Program-made: the position numbers and the translations under genes
In this document: piece after piece, positions 17,953-25,545 of the stretch
How the letters are laid out: the number at the start of each line of letters is the position of its first letter
Position numbering within the stretch: the stretch's first letter is position 1
The notes under the pieces: generated by a model
Told to the model about the DNA's origin: nothing
Seen by the model: the letters and a program-made list of their open reading frames with translations, nothing else
Databases searched by the model: none
IMG/VR virus record: IMGVR_UViG_3300027759_000073
Coordinates: 1-64,000 of that record
Length of the DNA: 64,000 nucleotides
Source: a virus
Reading direction: 5' to 3' (one strand)

Positions 17953-18590
17953 CTAACCTGTTGCTAGTCCCATAGATTTAGCAAAGTTCATAATGTCGCT
18001 AGTGCCAGCCTTTTGCTTCATGAATCCCATGCCCTCAAAGACTGCGCCTACTTGTGCTGGGCTTAGTTCCCAGAACTCTTCGTACGGGCGGCCCGTTTGG
18101 GACCAGGTGGTGTACCACTGTCTCCAGGGGAGTCGTTCTGGAATTCCACCACTGACATTGCCTGCTCTAGCACTCTTTTGTTTTCTTCGGCGAGCAGGGC
18201 GCTTTGTCGGAGCATCTTGCCCGCCACGGTCGGGTCCACGCCATTAGCAATTGCCCATGCAACGCTCACCACATTTGAGTAGATTACCGTTTGTCCTTCA
18301 AGCATTGCTTCACCGACTTCGGTGTTATTGCGCTTGAGCGCATATGCAAGACTTTGTCGAAGTGTTGAAACTGGCATCTTTTCAAGATTCTGTTGCCATG
18401 CCTCAAGGCCGCCCCAATGCTCTTCAATATCTGCAATAACATTGTTCGTAAACCTAACAAACACTGTTTCTTTTAGTACTTCCCCAACTTCATCGTATTC
18501 GCGCTCATATACATCAGAGCCAATGCTTTTGACTTTTGCAAGTTCTACTGGGATACCTTTATTTTTTAAAACAATTGGTGTGTAATCCAT
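17953..18590 (-). CDS. tail assembly chaperone, frameshift-extended (G-T type) product
   Basis: The G reading frame stops at 18063, but the -1 frame stays open and codes about 49 further residues after the PPGPK region (TGRPYEEFWELSPAQVGAVF and on), ending at 17953 just before the tape measure. This is the usual arrangement of siphovirus tail chaperones, where a programmed shift gives a minor long form. A CCCAAAC run at 18095-18101 is at the expected place, but the zero frame reads it as CCC AAA, not C CCA AAC, so the exact slip site is unsure. In the -1 frame upstream sequence also reads as plausible protein (PWRQWYTTW), so an earlier slip is possible. Confidence 0.65.
18063..18590 (-). CDS. 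tail assembly chaperone (G-type)
   Basis: 175 residues from the ATG at 18590. A longer reading would start inside the upstream terminator hairpin, so it is rejected. The product is helical, with 'NNVIADIEEHWGGLEAWQQN' in the middle, as in actinophage tail chaperones, and ends in a Pro/Lys/Arg linker. It binds the tape measure during tail assembly. It follows the major tail protein and precedes the tape measure. The ATG is only seven bases from a candidate -10 box, so the mRNA may be leaderless. A longer form is made by frameshift. Confidence 0.75.
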   Translation of the reverse strand: MDYTPIVLKNKGIPVELAKVKSIGSDVYEREYDEVGEVLKETVFVRFTNNVIADIEEHWGGLEAWQQNLEKMPVSTLRQSLAYALKRNNTEVGEAMLEGQTVIYSNVVSVAWAIANGVDPTVAGKMLRQSALLAEENKRVLEQAMSVVEFQNDSPGDSGTPPGPKRAARTKSSGN

Positions 18591-18597
18591 GCGGGTA

Positions 18598-18626
18598 ACT
18601 ATACACACTATTCGGGTATAAAGCAA
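18598..18626 (-). promoter_or_regulatory. promoter giving a nearly leaderless mRNA for the tail chaperones
   Basis: On the minus strand TTGCTT (18621-18626) and TATAGT (18598-18603) have a 17-base spacer. The ATG at 18590 begins only seven bases after the -10 box, so the transcript would start at or next to the start codon; no ribosome site is seen. The -35 box overlaps the foot of the terminator hairpin at 18624-18651. Confidence 0.5.
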
Positions 18627-18651
18627 ACGACGGCCCGAAGGCCGTCGTTTG
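18624..18651 (-). terminator. intrinsic terminator after the major tail protein gene
   Basis: A perfect 12-base-pair stem closed by a TTCG tetraloop (minus strand), GC-rich at the loop end and flanked by a short T-containing stretch. It lies 27 bases after the stop of the major tail protein gene and would end or reduce transcription before the tail chaperones. Confidence 0.75.
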
Positions 18652-18678
18652 TCCCAAGGAGGAGTTAGATTAAATTAA

Positions 18679-19236
18679 TTAAGCGCTAAGGCCAGATGTG
18701 CCTTCGCGGAACTGTACGGTTCCGAAGCCAACGCCAGTTGCGATTGGGAGAATCGCTTCTGCGTCAAATGATGGGGTTCCGAAGTTGTCGGTCGAACCTG
18801 ACATAATCGTTCCACCAGTTACTTGGCACTTAGCAAGTGCGAATACCAACTCTGAAAGTTCTGATTCAAGGTCATTGACCAAGAATTCAACCTTGAAGTA
18901 AGGAAGGCTTCCACCATCAAAGGTGTAAGTTGCGGTCTCGGTTGAACCCGAACCTGCAGCGGTAACCGAACCACCGAAGATGGTCTTGAGCACTTCAAGG
19001 CTCAACTCTGCATAAGTTGCAGAGAAGTTAAGACGGTCGATTTTGCCCTTCTTGGCAAGAACCTTTCCGTCACCCTTAAGTTCTACGGTAACAAAGTTTG
19101 GCTCAACAGATACTTCCTGAATACCAGGAACATCAATTGCTGCGCCGTATGTAATGCCACCAGAGACATCGGTGCTAACTGGATACACCTTGCAATCTTG
19201 GACATCGAATGTAATTGTGGACTGACTTGCGGCCAT
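18679..19236 (-). CDS. major tail protein (tail tube)
   Basis: 185 residues, mostly beta, with the usual features of siphovirus tube proteins: an N-terminal 'FDVQDCKVYPVSTDVSGG' part, a central V-E-L-K-G-D-G-K-V...K segment with loop, and a C-terminal strand rich in Gly/Thr/Phe. It is encoded just before the tail chaperones and tape measure, which fixes the call. An AAAAAGGAG ribosome site precedes the ATG. It has its own terminator and a shared GCACACTT box upstream, consistent with high expression as a separate unit. Confidence 0.8.
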   Translation of the reverse strand: MAASQSTITFDVQDCKVYPVSTDVSGGITYGAAIDVPGIQEVSVEPNFVTVELKGDGKVLAKKGKIDRLNFSATYAELSLEVLKTIFGGSVTAAGSGSTETATYTFDGGSLPYFKVEFLVNDLESELSELVFALAKCQVTGGTIMSGSTDNFGTPSFDAEAILPIATGVGFGTVQFREGTSGLSA

Positions 19237-19268
19237 TTCTGGACTCCTTTTTCCTTGTTCTATGGATA

Positions 19269-19305
19269 ATTGTACTGATTTGTCTGTTTAAGTGTGCGAG
19301 GGTAT
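19269..19305 (-). promoter_or_regulatory. candidate phage promoter with GCACACTT box (major tail protein)
   Basis: In the 109-base gap before the major tail protein gene, the minus strand has ATACCCTCGCACACTT (19290-19305) with TACAAT (19269-19274) 17 bases after GCACAC. The same box occurs at 49516 and, in shorter form, 59380. An inverted repeat (GGGTATGG ... CCATACCC) overlaps its upstream part and could act as operator or terminator. Confidence 0.45.
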
Positions 19306-19345
19306 GGACGAAATAATACTATATTTTCAGCCCATACCCAGACAC

Positions 19346-19918
19346 TTACGCCTGTGGTGGATTAGCCGCTTCGTAGTCCAGAACAGCCTGTGGCATTGCC
19401 TTACCTTCGGTAAAGCGAATGTGCCAAGGTTCTGCGCCTGGGTTTTCAACTACCTCGTGGCTGAATCCAAACTTCTGCTCATTAGCAAGCAACCAAGCAA
19501 GGATTTTGCCGTTTGCGTTCGCAATATCAATAGCAATTCCAAGCATGTGGCGTGAGCAGGTTTTGGCATCATCGTTTGGTGCAGCAAGAGGAGCATTGCC
19601 CTTCTTCAGATACCACTTCTCACCGTTCCAGGTGCGTGTTGAGGCATCTGGAATTAACTCCTTTTGGTATCTGGTGAGGAAGCCTTTTTTCTGGGTCTCG
19701 ATACTGCGGAATGTGTCGCCGCTGCTAGTCGGAGCCAACTTGATTCCTTCTGCTGCTGCGGCTGCTTTCATTGCTTCAAAAGCGCGCGCTGCACAGTGGT
19801 GCATTTGACCACCAACAGACAACTTGCGAAGCATCGCAGGAGTAATCTGGCTTGGCTTCTTGCCTTCCAAATGTTCGCAGTATTTAACTGGTACTACTGG
19901 CCAACTTTCCTTTGCCAT
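19346..19918 (-). CDS. endolysin, M15-family peptidase
   Basis: 190 residues covering one peptidase M15 (VanY-like D,D/L,D-carboxypeptidase or endopeptidase) domain. The zinc ligands are visible: H124 and D131 in CSRHMLGIAIDI (121-132) and H166 in AEPWHIRF (162-169). It would cut peptide cross-links of the host wall. No separate wall-binding domain and no signal peptide are seen, so export needs a holin; the small membrane protein encoded immediately upstream (TAATG overlap) is the obvious candidate. An unusual position: between the SNF2 helicase and the tail tube gene. Confidence 0.85.
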   Translation of the reverse strand: MAKESWPVVPVKYCEHLEGKKPSQITPAMLRKLSVGGQMHHCAARAFEAMKAAAAAEGIKLAPTSSGDTFRSIETQKKGFLTRYQKELIPDASTRTWNGEKWYLKKGNAPLAAPNDDAKTCSRHMLGIAIDIANANGKILAWLLANEQKFGFSHEVVENPGAEPWHIRFTEGKAMPQAVLDYEAANPPQA

Positions 19919-20124
19919 TATTTCTTTGCCTCTTGCTTTGCTGCGAAGAATGATGCAACGGTTGGGTCACCAATCTTTGTTGATGCCATTGCGAGAACTG
20001 CTGCTACTAGTGGCATTGCAAGTGCGGTGAGCATTGGGTCAATGCTGTACTTATCACACAAGTAAACAACGACGCCCATTGCGCCACCCTTTGCGATTCC
20101 GTCTGCTGCTGTTGTTGCTTTCAT
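19918..20124 (-). CDS. holin candidate
   Basis: 68 residues, with a hydrophobic Gly/Ala/Val segment near 12-24 and a stronger one near 33-50, joined by a short polar loop, and a Lys-rich C-terminal tail (AAKQEAKK). Small size, one or two membrane segments and a charged tail are typical of holins. Its stop overlaps the start of the M15 endolysin gene (TAATG), which strongly supports the role. An AAAAGGAG ribosome site precedes its ATG. Confidence 0.65.
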   Translation of the reverse strand: MKATTAADGIAKGGAMGVVVYLCDKYSIDPMLTALAMPLVAAVLAMASTKIGDPTVASFFAAKQEAKK

Positions 20125-20182
20125 GATTGCTCCTTTTAACTCGGTTGCCCAAAGTCTTGTCGAAGCAAGGTGTATATATAGG

Positions 20183-22336
20183 CTATGGCTTTGTTTTAGC
20201 GTAAAGCCTTTTCATTAAGTCACCGACAACGCTTGCTTGTTGGACTTCATCACCTTCAGTAACTGCGTCAACAACTGCTCGTTTTGCATCAATCAAATCG
20301 TAGATATCTTCATCAATTGTATTTACTCCAATTAAGTACCATGCTTGGACACTGTTTTGCTGTCCGATTCGGTGACATCTATCTTCTGCTTGGTCATGCT
20401 CGCCAGGAGTCCATCCTTGTTGGACAAAACAAACATCGGAGCCAGCCGTAAGAGTAAGACCAACTCCACCAGCCTGAAGGTTGAGAACAATAACTCTTGC
20501 TTTTGGGTCTTTCTGAAAAGAGTCAACGGCATGCTGCCTATCTTCCATTGAGTCCTGCCCGCTAACACGAAGGTTTCCGTACTTACAAGCGAGGTAATCA
20601 ACGATGGCGACATTGTGTGCAAACACAACAAGTTTTCTATCGCATGATTCCAAGAATGAATCAATCCATTCAATTACTGATTCCATCTTTGCGTCAGCAG
20701 CAAGACGCTTTAAAACTGTAGTTCTGCGCAAGTGCTCTGCTGTATCTGAAGAGCGGTATCCATTCTCTGCAAGGAATGCAAGAAGGTCGCCTTCTGCTTT
20801 TCTGTACTCCACATATCCTTTTCCAGATGGCTCAACATGGACAACATTTCGTGTCTTTGCTGGAAGTTCTTTTAGCACTTCGTCTTTTGTTCTGCGGATG
20901 TAGCAGTTCTGGCGAAGTTTCATATTCAGTTCGTTGAGGTTTGAAGCGCCTTTAGTATCCCAGCCAAATCCATTGTGGTAGGCATTTGTATATCGCTTCA
21001 GGAATGCCCACTTGCCACCGAAGCGACTAAGCATTCCCAGGATTTCTAATTGACTTACAAGTTCTTCTGGTCTATTCGTAACTGGTGTTCCAGAGAGAAG
21101 CAATACTGTTCCAGATTGCGGAACCTTCTTTGCAATGTCGCGAACTGCTTCTGTGCGTTTTGTCTTGCTCGTCTTCACATAGTGAGACTCGTCAAGGACA
21201 AGACCCATTGGTTTTAGATGCATGATTGGCTCAACAAACCTGCCGATGATGTCGTAGTTCACGATATTCACATCAACATTGGCGATGTTGCCTTTACCGC
21301 TCAGAATATTGACCGTGCGGTGAGGAAGCCATTTGTTTATTTCACGCTTCCAGTTTTCTTTGAGCGAGGCTGGGCAGACAATGATTGCTGGGAACGCATC
21401 TCTGTATTCAAGTGCGGCAATCGCTTCTACGGTCTTACCGAGACCCATTTGGTCAGCAATCAAACAGCGCCCAACCGAACTAGCATAAGCAACTCCAGCC
21501 TTTTGGTACGGCATTAGCGTCCCATTGAGAGTTGGGATATTTATATCTGCATCGGTAGATGTTGACTGAACCAGTAGTTCTGTTGACTTCTTTGTGAGTT
21601 CAATAATCTTTTCGCGAACCGAATCCTCAACATCAAATTTATACTTATCAGCAAATTCAAGAACACCGATAGTTATCGGGGCAGTCCAATGCTTTTTCTT
21701 CATATCCCAAGTTCGCTGTGGGAGTTTTTTGACTTCTGTAATAATCTCTGAATCAAACGGAAATTTAATTACAGCCATGCCGCGCTTGCTGATAGTCAGA
21801 GACTTTTCTGTGTCTTGAATTACTTCTGGCAATTGAGTTTGTGCTTCCTGCGAGACATTGAATTGGTACTTAGATGCAAATTCTGCTACTTCCAGTTTAG
21901 CCGATTCTGGAGCAATCCAAACCGATGCAGCAGAATTCCAAACCACTCCAGTAATTTGTTTTAATTCCGAGGTCACTTGCTCGTCGTATTGACAGTGAAT
22001 TATAAAATTATTATTTACTTTTGTAATTCTTCTGTCTACTTTTGAGCCATAGACGGAATCCAGGTCTTGATGAATATCTGTATATGCGCGCTTTGGTGGT
22101 TTTATTTCATCATAGACATAGCCAAGTTTTCTTAATTGCTTTGAATACTTGGCAAGCATTATCCATGCCGAATAAGCCATTGTTGGCGTCCAGTAAGATT
22201 CTGGAATTAGTGCTAATTGGGTGCCAATGCGGGAATCTGATTTATTAAATCCGACGCTGTCTTCAGTTACTGCGCCATCACACGAAAGGGCAATTGACCT
22301 TAGTGCTTCCGCCAGTTGCGAATATTCGCTTTCCAC
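20183..22336 (-). CDS. SNF2-family helicase with N-terminal HARP-like repeats
   Basis: 717 residues. From about 265 it is an SNF2/SMARCAL1-type ATPase: Walker A DQMGLGKT (295-302), DESH box (382-385), LLLSGTPVTNRPEEL (motif III), and near the end QAGGVGLTLT with the AEDRCHRIGQ arginine-finger motif. Residues about 103-165 and 183-240 are two similar HARP-like domains (TW/VW...W.AP pattern), as in SMARCAL1 annealing helicases that rewind or reverse stalled forks. The start is a GTG two bases after the upstream stop. Its place between lysis genes is odd; it likely remodels replication or recombination forks. Confidence 0.85.
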   Translation of the reverse strand: MESEYSQLAEALRSIALSCDGAVTEDSVGFNKSDSRIGTQLALIPESYWTPTMAYSAWIMLAKYSKQLRKLGYVYDEIKPPKRAYTDIHQDLDSVYGSKVDRRITKVNNNFIIHCQYDEQVTSELKQITGVVWNSAASVWIAPESAKLEVAEFASKYQFNVSQEAQTQLPEVIQDTEKSLTISKRGMAVIKFPFDSEIITEVKKLPQRTWDMKKKHWTAPITIGVLEFADKYKFDVEDSVREKIIELTKKSTELLVQSTSTDADINIPTLNGTLMPYQKAGVAYASSVGRCLIADQMGLGKTVEAIAALEYRDAFPAIIVCPASLKENWKREINKWLPHRTVNILSGKGNIANVDVNIVNYDIIGRFVEPIMHLKPMGLVLDESHYVKTSKTKRTEAVRDIAKKVPQSGTVLLLSGTPVTNRPEELVSQLEILGMLSRFGGKWAFLKRYTNAYHNGFGWDTKGASNLNELNMKLRQNCYIRRTKDEVLKELPAKTRNVVHVEPSGKGYVEYRKAEGDLLAFLAENGYRSSDTAEHLRRTTVLKRLAADAKMESVIEWIDSFLESCDRKLVVFAHNVAIVDYLACKYGNLRVSGQDSMEDRQHAVDSFQKDPKARVIVLNLQAGGVGLTLTAGSDVCFVQQGWTPGEHDQAEDRCHRIGQQNSVQAWYLIGVNTIDEDIYDLIDAKRAVVDAVTEGDEVQQASVVGDLMKRLYAKTKP

Positions 22337-22338
22337 GC

Positions 22339-22806
22339 CTACTCAAGAACTGAAATAGATGACCAAAGAATAAGGTCATAAACTTCTGGAATTGCTTCAG
22401 TCTCTTCAGATTCTTTTTTGTGCTGGATAATTGCGTATGTCAATCGCGCAATTTCATCAAGGTAAGAAATCGTTTTATCTTCAGCAAGAAGAGTTTTTAC
22501 CTGAGAAAGGCGCTCGCTGATTCCGTTACGGTAGCGCTGGGACTTGCGATACCAAGTATCAAACTTTTCTTTTTCATCAAGGTAATCCTTGTGAGAAACC
22601 ACGCCAAGTTTTACATCTTGAGCCATCATGTTGACTCGCTCACGGTGATACATCGCGGATGACTCGTAGTCAGACAATGCAGTTAGTAGTGACTGGCACC
22701 ATGCCAAGCGATTTTCTGGCGCTTGCAACCACTCAATCTCTTCGGTTGAGGCATCGCCCTTGCATTCGCGCTTGGCAATGTCCATGATATTTTTTCTGTC
22801 GACCAT
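22339..22806 (-). CDS. helical protein of unknown function, partner of the SNF2 helicase gene
   Basis: 155 residues, almost all helix, with a long charged coiled coil (about 48-105) and two Trp near the front (EEIEWLQAPENRLAWCQ). No known motif. A TATAGGAG ribosome site precedes the ATG, and it is followed after two bases by the GTG of the SNF2 helicase, so the two are translationally coupled. It may be a helicase partner or a single-strand binding accessory protein. Confidence 0.6.
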   Translation of the reverse strand: MVDRKNIMDIAKRECKGDASTEEIEWLQAPENRLAWCQSLLTALSDYESSAMYHRERVNMMAQDVKLGVVSHKDYLDEKEKFDTWYRKSQRYRNGISERLSQVKTLLAEDKTISYLDEIARLTYAIIQHKKESEETEAIPEVYDLILWSSISVLE

Positions 22807-22851
22807 TATTTTTACTCCTATAGGTTTAAATCTTGACTTGCAGTATACCGC

Positions 22852-22865
22852 CGTGATATATCACG
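22852..22865. promoter_or_regulatory. 14-base palindrome near the helicase operon start (operator candidate)
   Basis: A perfect palindrome, CGTGATATATCACG, spans the stop of the gene at 22861 and lies just before a TATACT (minus strand, about 22842-22847) upstream of the 155-residue protein. The layout resembles a repressor site over the -35 region of a promoter. No -35 consensus is visible. Confidence 0.35.
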
Positions 22866-23127
22866 CGGGGGCATTGGCTTTAAATTCTCCAACAGCGTGG
22901 TCGCGAATGTGCTCATCAATTTTTGCTTCTGTCCGCAGAGCGGTATTCTCAACTCTATCAATTGAAATGCCAAGACTCTTGGCTACCGTTTCAATTTTGT
23001 CAACGACAAAGTTGTGGTCTGCTTTATTTTCTTCCCAGTTTTGTTTCGAAGCACGGCGACCGTGTTCAAAATATGCAACAGTGACTAGACCGAATGTGCT
23101 AATCAGTGCTACATACACTTCGGTCAT
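22861..23127 (-). CDS. membrane-anchored coiled-coil protein (lysis accessory or holin candidate)
   Basis: 88 residues. One hydrophobic segment (about 4-20) is followed by a charged, helical region with heptad-like spacing up to residue 76. This shape resembles small actinophage membrane proteins found beside holins and endolysins. It starts at a TAATG overlap with the preceding 57-residue membrane protein. Together they look like a two-component membrane lysis module, but the endolysin lies about 3 kb further on. Confidence 0.55.
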   Translation of the reverse strand: MTEVYVALISTFGLVTVAYFEHGRRASKQNWEENKADHNFVVDKIETVAKSLGISIDRVENTALRTEAKIDEHIRDHAVGEFKANAPA

Positions 23128-23300
23128 TACTCGTCATCTCCAGCACTAGTAGCAAATCCAATTACATGAACAACTAGGGCCGCGATTGACATATAGATTC
23201 CCCATTTTTGGGTATCTCCGCTGAGGGTAATCAAAACAAGACCAGTTCCAGCCAGGGTCCAGCCGAGTGACGATAGTTCTCCAATGATTTTTTTCAACAT
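23127..23300 (-). CDS. small two-segment membrane protein (holin candidate)
   Basis: 57 residues with two hydrophobic segments (about 12-27 and 34-50), a positive N-terminus (MLKKI) and an acidic C-terminus (GDDE). AAGGA precedes the ATG. The stop overlaps the start of the next gene (TAATG). This is the usual look of a small class II holin, so the phage may encode two holin-like proteins, this one and that at 19918. Confidence 0.6.
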   Translation of the reverse strand: MLKKIIGELSSLGWTLAGTGLVLITLSGDTQKWGIYMSIAALVVHVIGFATSAGDDE

Positions 23301-23367
23301 ATCTTGTCCTTGCCAACTAAGTACAGTTATTTTATTTAATCATTACTCGTGGTATAGGTAGAGTCGA

Positions 23368-25494
23368 CTACTTAACGCGCGCACGCGCACGCGCACGGCG
23401 TTGTCTTTTAGCAGCATTTTTTCTATCTGGGTCAGGTACATCACCGCCACCGCCAGAGTTGCCTCCAGAAGGGGCTCCAGAGCCTCCAGAAGGGCCCGTA
23501 GAGCCTCCAGAAGGCGCAGATGCACCAGCAGCCCCAACTGCTGCTACAGCGGCTCCTGCAGCAACAAGCGTCCTTCTATCCCCAACATTGATTGAGGAGC
23601 CCAGGGCAACATATGTGTCAAACACTCCATCAAAGACATTGATTTCCTCTTCAAACGATTCCTTTACTTCCGCAGGGGCATCAACAAGAGCCTCCGCAAT
23701 CGCTGCACCGTCTTCTGGTGAAACATTGTCAACAACAATTGCATCAAAAACTTCTGTCGCCTGTGACGCATCAATGCTTTCCAGGACCTTTGCGCTAGTT
23801 GCCAACTCGGTTGCTTGCTCGCCATCAATGCCGCCATCTTGTCCGATAATCAAATCAACAACTGCTGAAACCTGGTCGTTGCTGATACTTGCGTTTTCGA
23901 GGACATTAACAACTTCCGCAAATTTTTCCTCGTCTAGTTCTGTGCTTAAAACAGCATCGAATGTTCCGAGCAAAACCTCATCTGAAACTTTTTCGTCAAA
24001 GATTGCATTGATAAGTGTGCTGAATTCTTCGGCGCTAAGAGGAGCCTCAAGGATTGATTCTGCCAACGCGACAGTATCTTCAGCAGAAATGTCTCCGTCA
24101 AAGACGGCATCAAACACCGCAGCAAGTTCCTCGGTAGATAAATCAGCAGAAAGCAGGTTGTCAACAACGGCGACCATCTGCTCCTGTGATGCAGACTCGC
24201 TAAACACTGCATCCATAACTTCCTGAAGTTGCTCTAATGGAATATCCGCACCAACAACATCAAGAAGAATCGCGGATGCTTCTTCCGCAGATGTATTATT
24301 ATCTAAAGTTACATTGTCAATAATTGCGTCAAGAACTTCTGTATCCAAAGGCTGAGAATCATCCAACTGGTCAAAGTCGGGGATGGTCACGGTAGTCTCT
24401 TCTGATGGTTCAGTTACTGTTATTTCCGTTTCTGGCTCTGAAGGTAGTATTTCATTCAGCATCTCTGGCAATGTCTCTACTGTTGCTATTTCTTCAGGCA
24501 GCGTCTCCTCTGTGGCTGGCGTGGTGTCTTCTGGGATTATGGGCTCTGGCTCAGGCTCTACGGGGACGACTACAACCACTGGCTGTGTGGTCGTTGTCGG
24601 CAATTCCGTCGTTGATGTTGTTGAACTACTTGTAGTTGTAGTAGTCGATGTTGACTGTGGAACAGTCGTAGTAGTCGTAGTAGTCGTAGTTGTTGTGGAT
24701 GTTGTTGAAGTTGTAGTTGTGACTGGGGTTGCAGAAGCAGTGTAAGTTTCAATCATTGACGAATACACATGTAGAGAGTCATTGTCAGCGCGAACCCTAA
24801 ACTGATAGGCAACACCATTGGTCAAGTTCCCTATAGTTGCGGATGTGTTATTGGATGCGATTGCAAAAGATGACTGCCAGTTGTTTGAACTGAAGAACAC
24901 TGCGTAGCGTTCAACTTCGGCGTAACCAGAACCACCTTCTGGGGCATCCCAGGTAAGAAATACGCTCTCATTTCCTGCGACCGCCTGAAGGTTTGTTGGG
25001 GTTCGCATGCTCAACGGTGCAAGTGTCGTAGTTGTTGTTGACGCAATAGTCGTAGTTGTGCTTGTTGATGTAGTAGTACTTGAGGTCGTAGTAGTTGATG
25101 TCGTCGTAGTTGAAGGTGCATTTGATGGTGCAATATTTACATCCACTACATATGAAGTTCCGTACCAGCGATTTGGGTCTCCACAGCAAACGCCAGTGCG
25201 CAGGCGGTAAGTCCCAGCGCCTAGGTCTCTTGTAATGTATGAATCAAGACCATATTGGGAGTCATCATTTGCAGCAAGTAATTGATTATTTGAGTCATAC
25301 AACCACAGCATTGAGTCAATTTGGTATTGCCAAGCGTATGTACGAACAGTAAACACTTGCGCTTCTTCCAGTGTAAAGTAATAATCGTTAGCGCCAGTCG
25401 TAGTAAAACTATCTGCTTTTGCTGATGAAATTGGGCCGAACAATGCCAAAAGAAGCGCAGGGATAACTATCCAGAAGCCTTTACGCAGTCTCAT
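23368..25494 (-). CDS. secreted Thr-rich multidomain surface protein
   Basis: 708 residues with a clear signal peptide (positive MRLRKGF, hydrophobic core, cleavage near ISSAKA-D). Then come a beta domain (28-125, prepeptidase-C-like), a Thr/Ser-rich linker, a fibronectin-III-like domain (about 170-255), and a second Thr-rich linker with long Thr runs. An acidic Pro/Glu region follows, then about eight helical repeats of 21-22 residues (LSTEELAAVFDAVFDGD and similar), a short hydrophobic stretch near 630, a Gly/Ser/Pro linker and a basic tail (RQRRARARARVK). Signal-peptide proteins are unusual in phages; this one looks like actinobacterial surface proteins and may be host-derived. Possible roles: host surface change, exclusion or adhesion. 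Confidence 0.8.
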   Translation of the reverse strand: MRLRKGFWIVIPALLLALFGPISSAKADSFTTTGANDYYFTLEEAQVFTVRTYAWQYQIDSMLWLYDSNNQLLAANDDSQYGLDSYITRDLGAGTYRLRTGVCCGDPNRWYGTSYVVDVNIAPSNAPSTTTTSTTTTSSTTTSTSTTTTIASTTTTTLAPLSMRTPTNLQAVAGNESVFLTWDAPEGGSGYAEVERYAVFFSSNNWQSSFAIASNNTSATIGNLTNGVAYQFRVRADNDSLHVYSSMIETYTASATPVTTTTSTTSTTTTTTTTTTTVPQSTSTTTTTSSSTTSTTELPTTTTQPVVVVVPVEPEPEPIIPEDTTPATEETLPEEIATVETLPEMLNEILPSEPETEITVTEPSEETTVTIPDFDQLDDSQPLDTEVLDAIIDNVTLDNNTSAEEASAILLDVVGADIPLEQLQEVMDAVFSESASQEQMVAVVDNLLSADLSTEELAAVFDAVFDGDISAEDTVALAESILEAPLSAEEFSTLINAIFDEKVSDEVLLGTFDAVLSTELDEEKFAEVVNVLENASISNDQVSAVVDLIIGQDGGIDGEQATELATSAKVLESIDASQATEVFDAIVVDNVSPEDGAAIAEALVDAPAEVKESFEEEINVFDGVFDTYVALGSSINVGDRRTLVAAGAAVAAVGAAGASAPSGGSTGPSGGSGAPSGGNSGGGGDVPDPDRKNAAKRQRRARARARVK
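24596..24730. repeat. low-complexity repeat coding for a threonine-rich linker
   Basis: A microsatellite-like run of GTAGTAGTC and GTAGTTGT units (plus strand) that encodes the second Thr-rich linker of the secreted protein. Such runs vary in length by replication slippage, so linker length may differ between related phages. Confidence 0.7.
25017..25125. repeat. low-complexity repeat coding for the first threonine-rich linker
   Basis: Repeated GTAGTTGT/GTAGTAGT-type units (plus strand) encode the Thr/Ser-rich linker between the first beta domain and the fibronectin-III-like domain of the secreted protein. Confidence 0.65.
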
Positions 25495-25516
25495 ACCCGC
25501 TATACAATAAAACTAT

Positions 25517-25545
25517 TTTATAAGATAGTTCTTATAGCCTGTCTA
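25517..25545 (-). promoter_or_regulatory. sigma70-like promoter for the secreted surface protein
   Basis: On the minus strand TAGACA (25540-25545) and TATAAA (25517-25522) are separated by 17 bases. The -10 box lies within an AACTAT ... ATAGTT inverted repeat, a possible operator. The expected leader before the ATG at 25494 is only about 15 bases and lacks a clear ribosome site. Confidence 0.55.

Noticed and set aside
18063-18626. Longer tail chaperone start (TTG at 18626)
   Set aside because: It lies within the terminator hairpin and upstream of the best promoter; the ATG at 18590 fits better.
23368-23400. CG-rich (GCGCAC) run as a possible origin or island
   Set aside because: It encodes the Arg/Ala tail of the secreted protein in frame; no other origin features seen.
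23459-24226. Plus-strand open frame of 255 codons, Ser/Ala-rich
   Set aside because: Antisense of the secreted repeat protein, whose repeated codons keep the opposite frame open; no start context.
24383-24745. Plus-strand Val/Ser-rich open frame
   Set aside because: Simply the reverse of the threonine-rich linker DNA.
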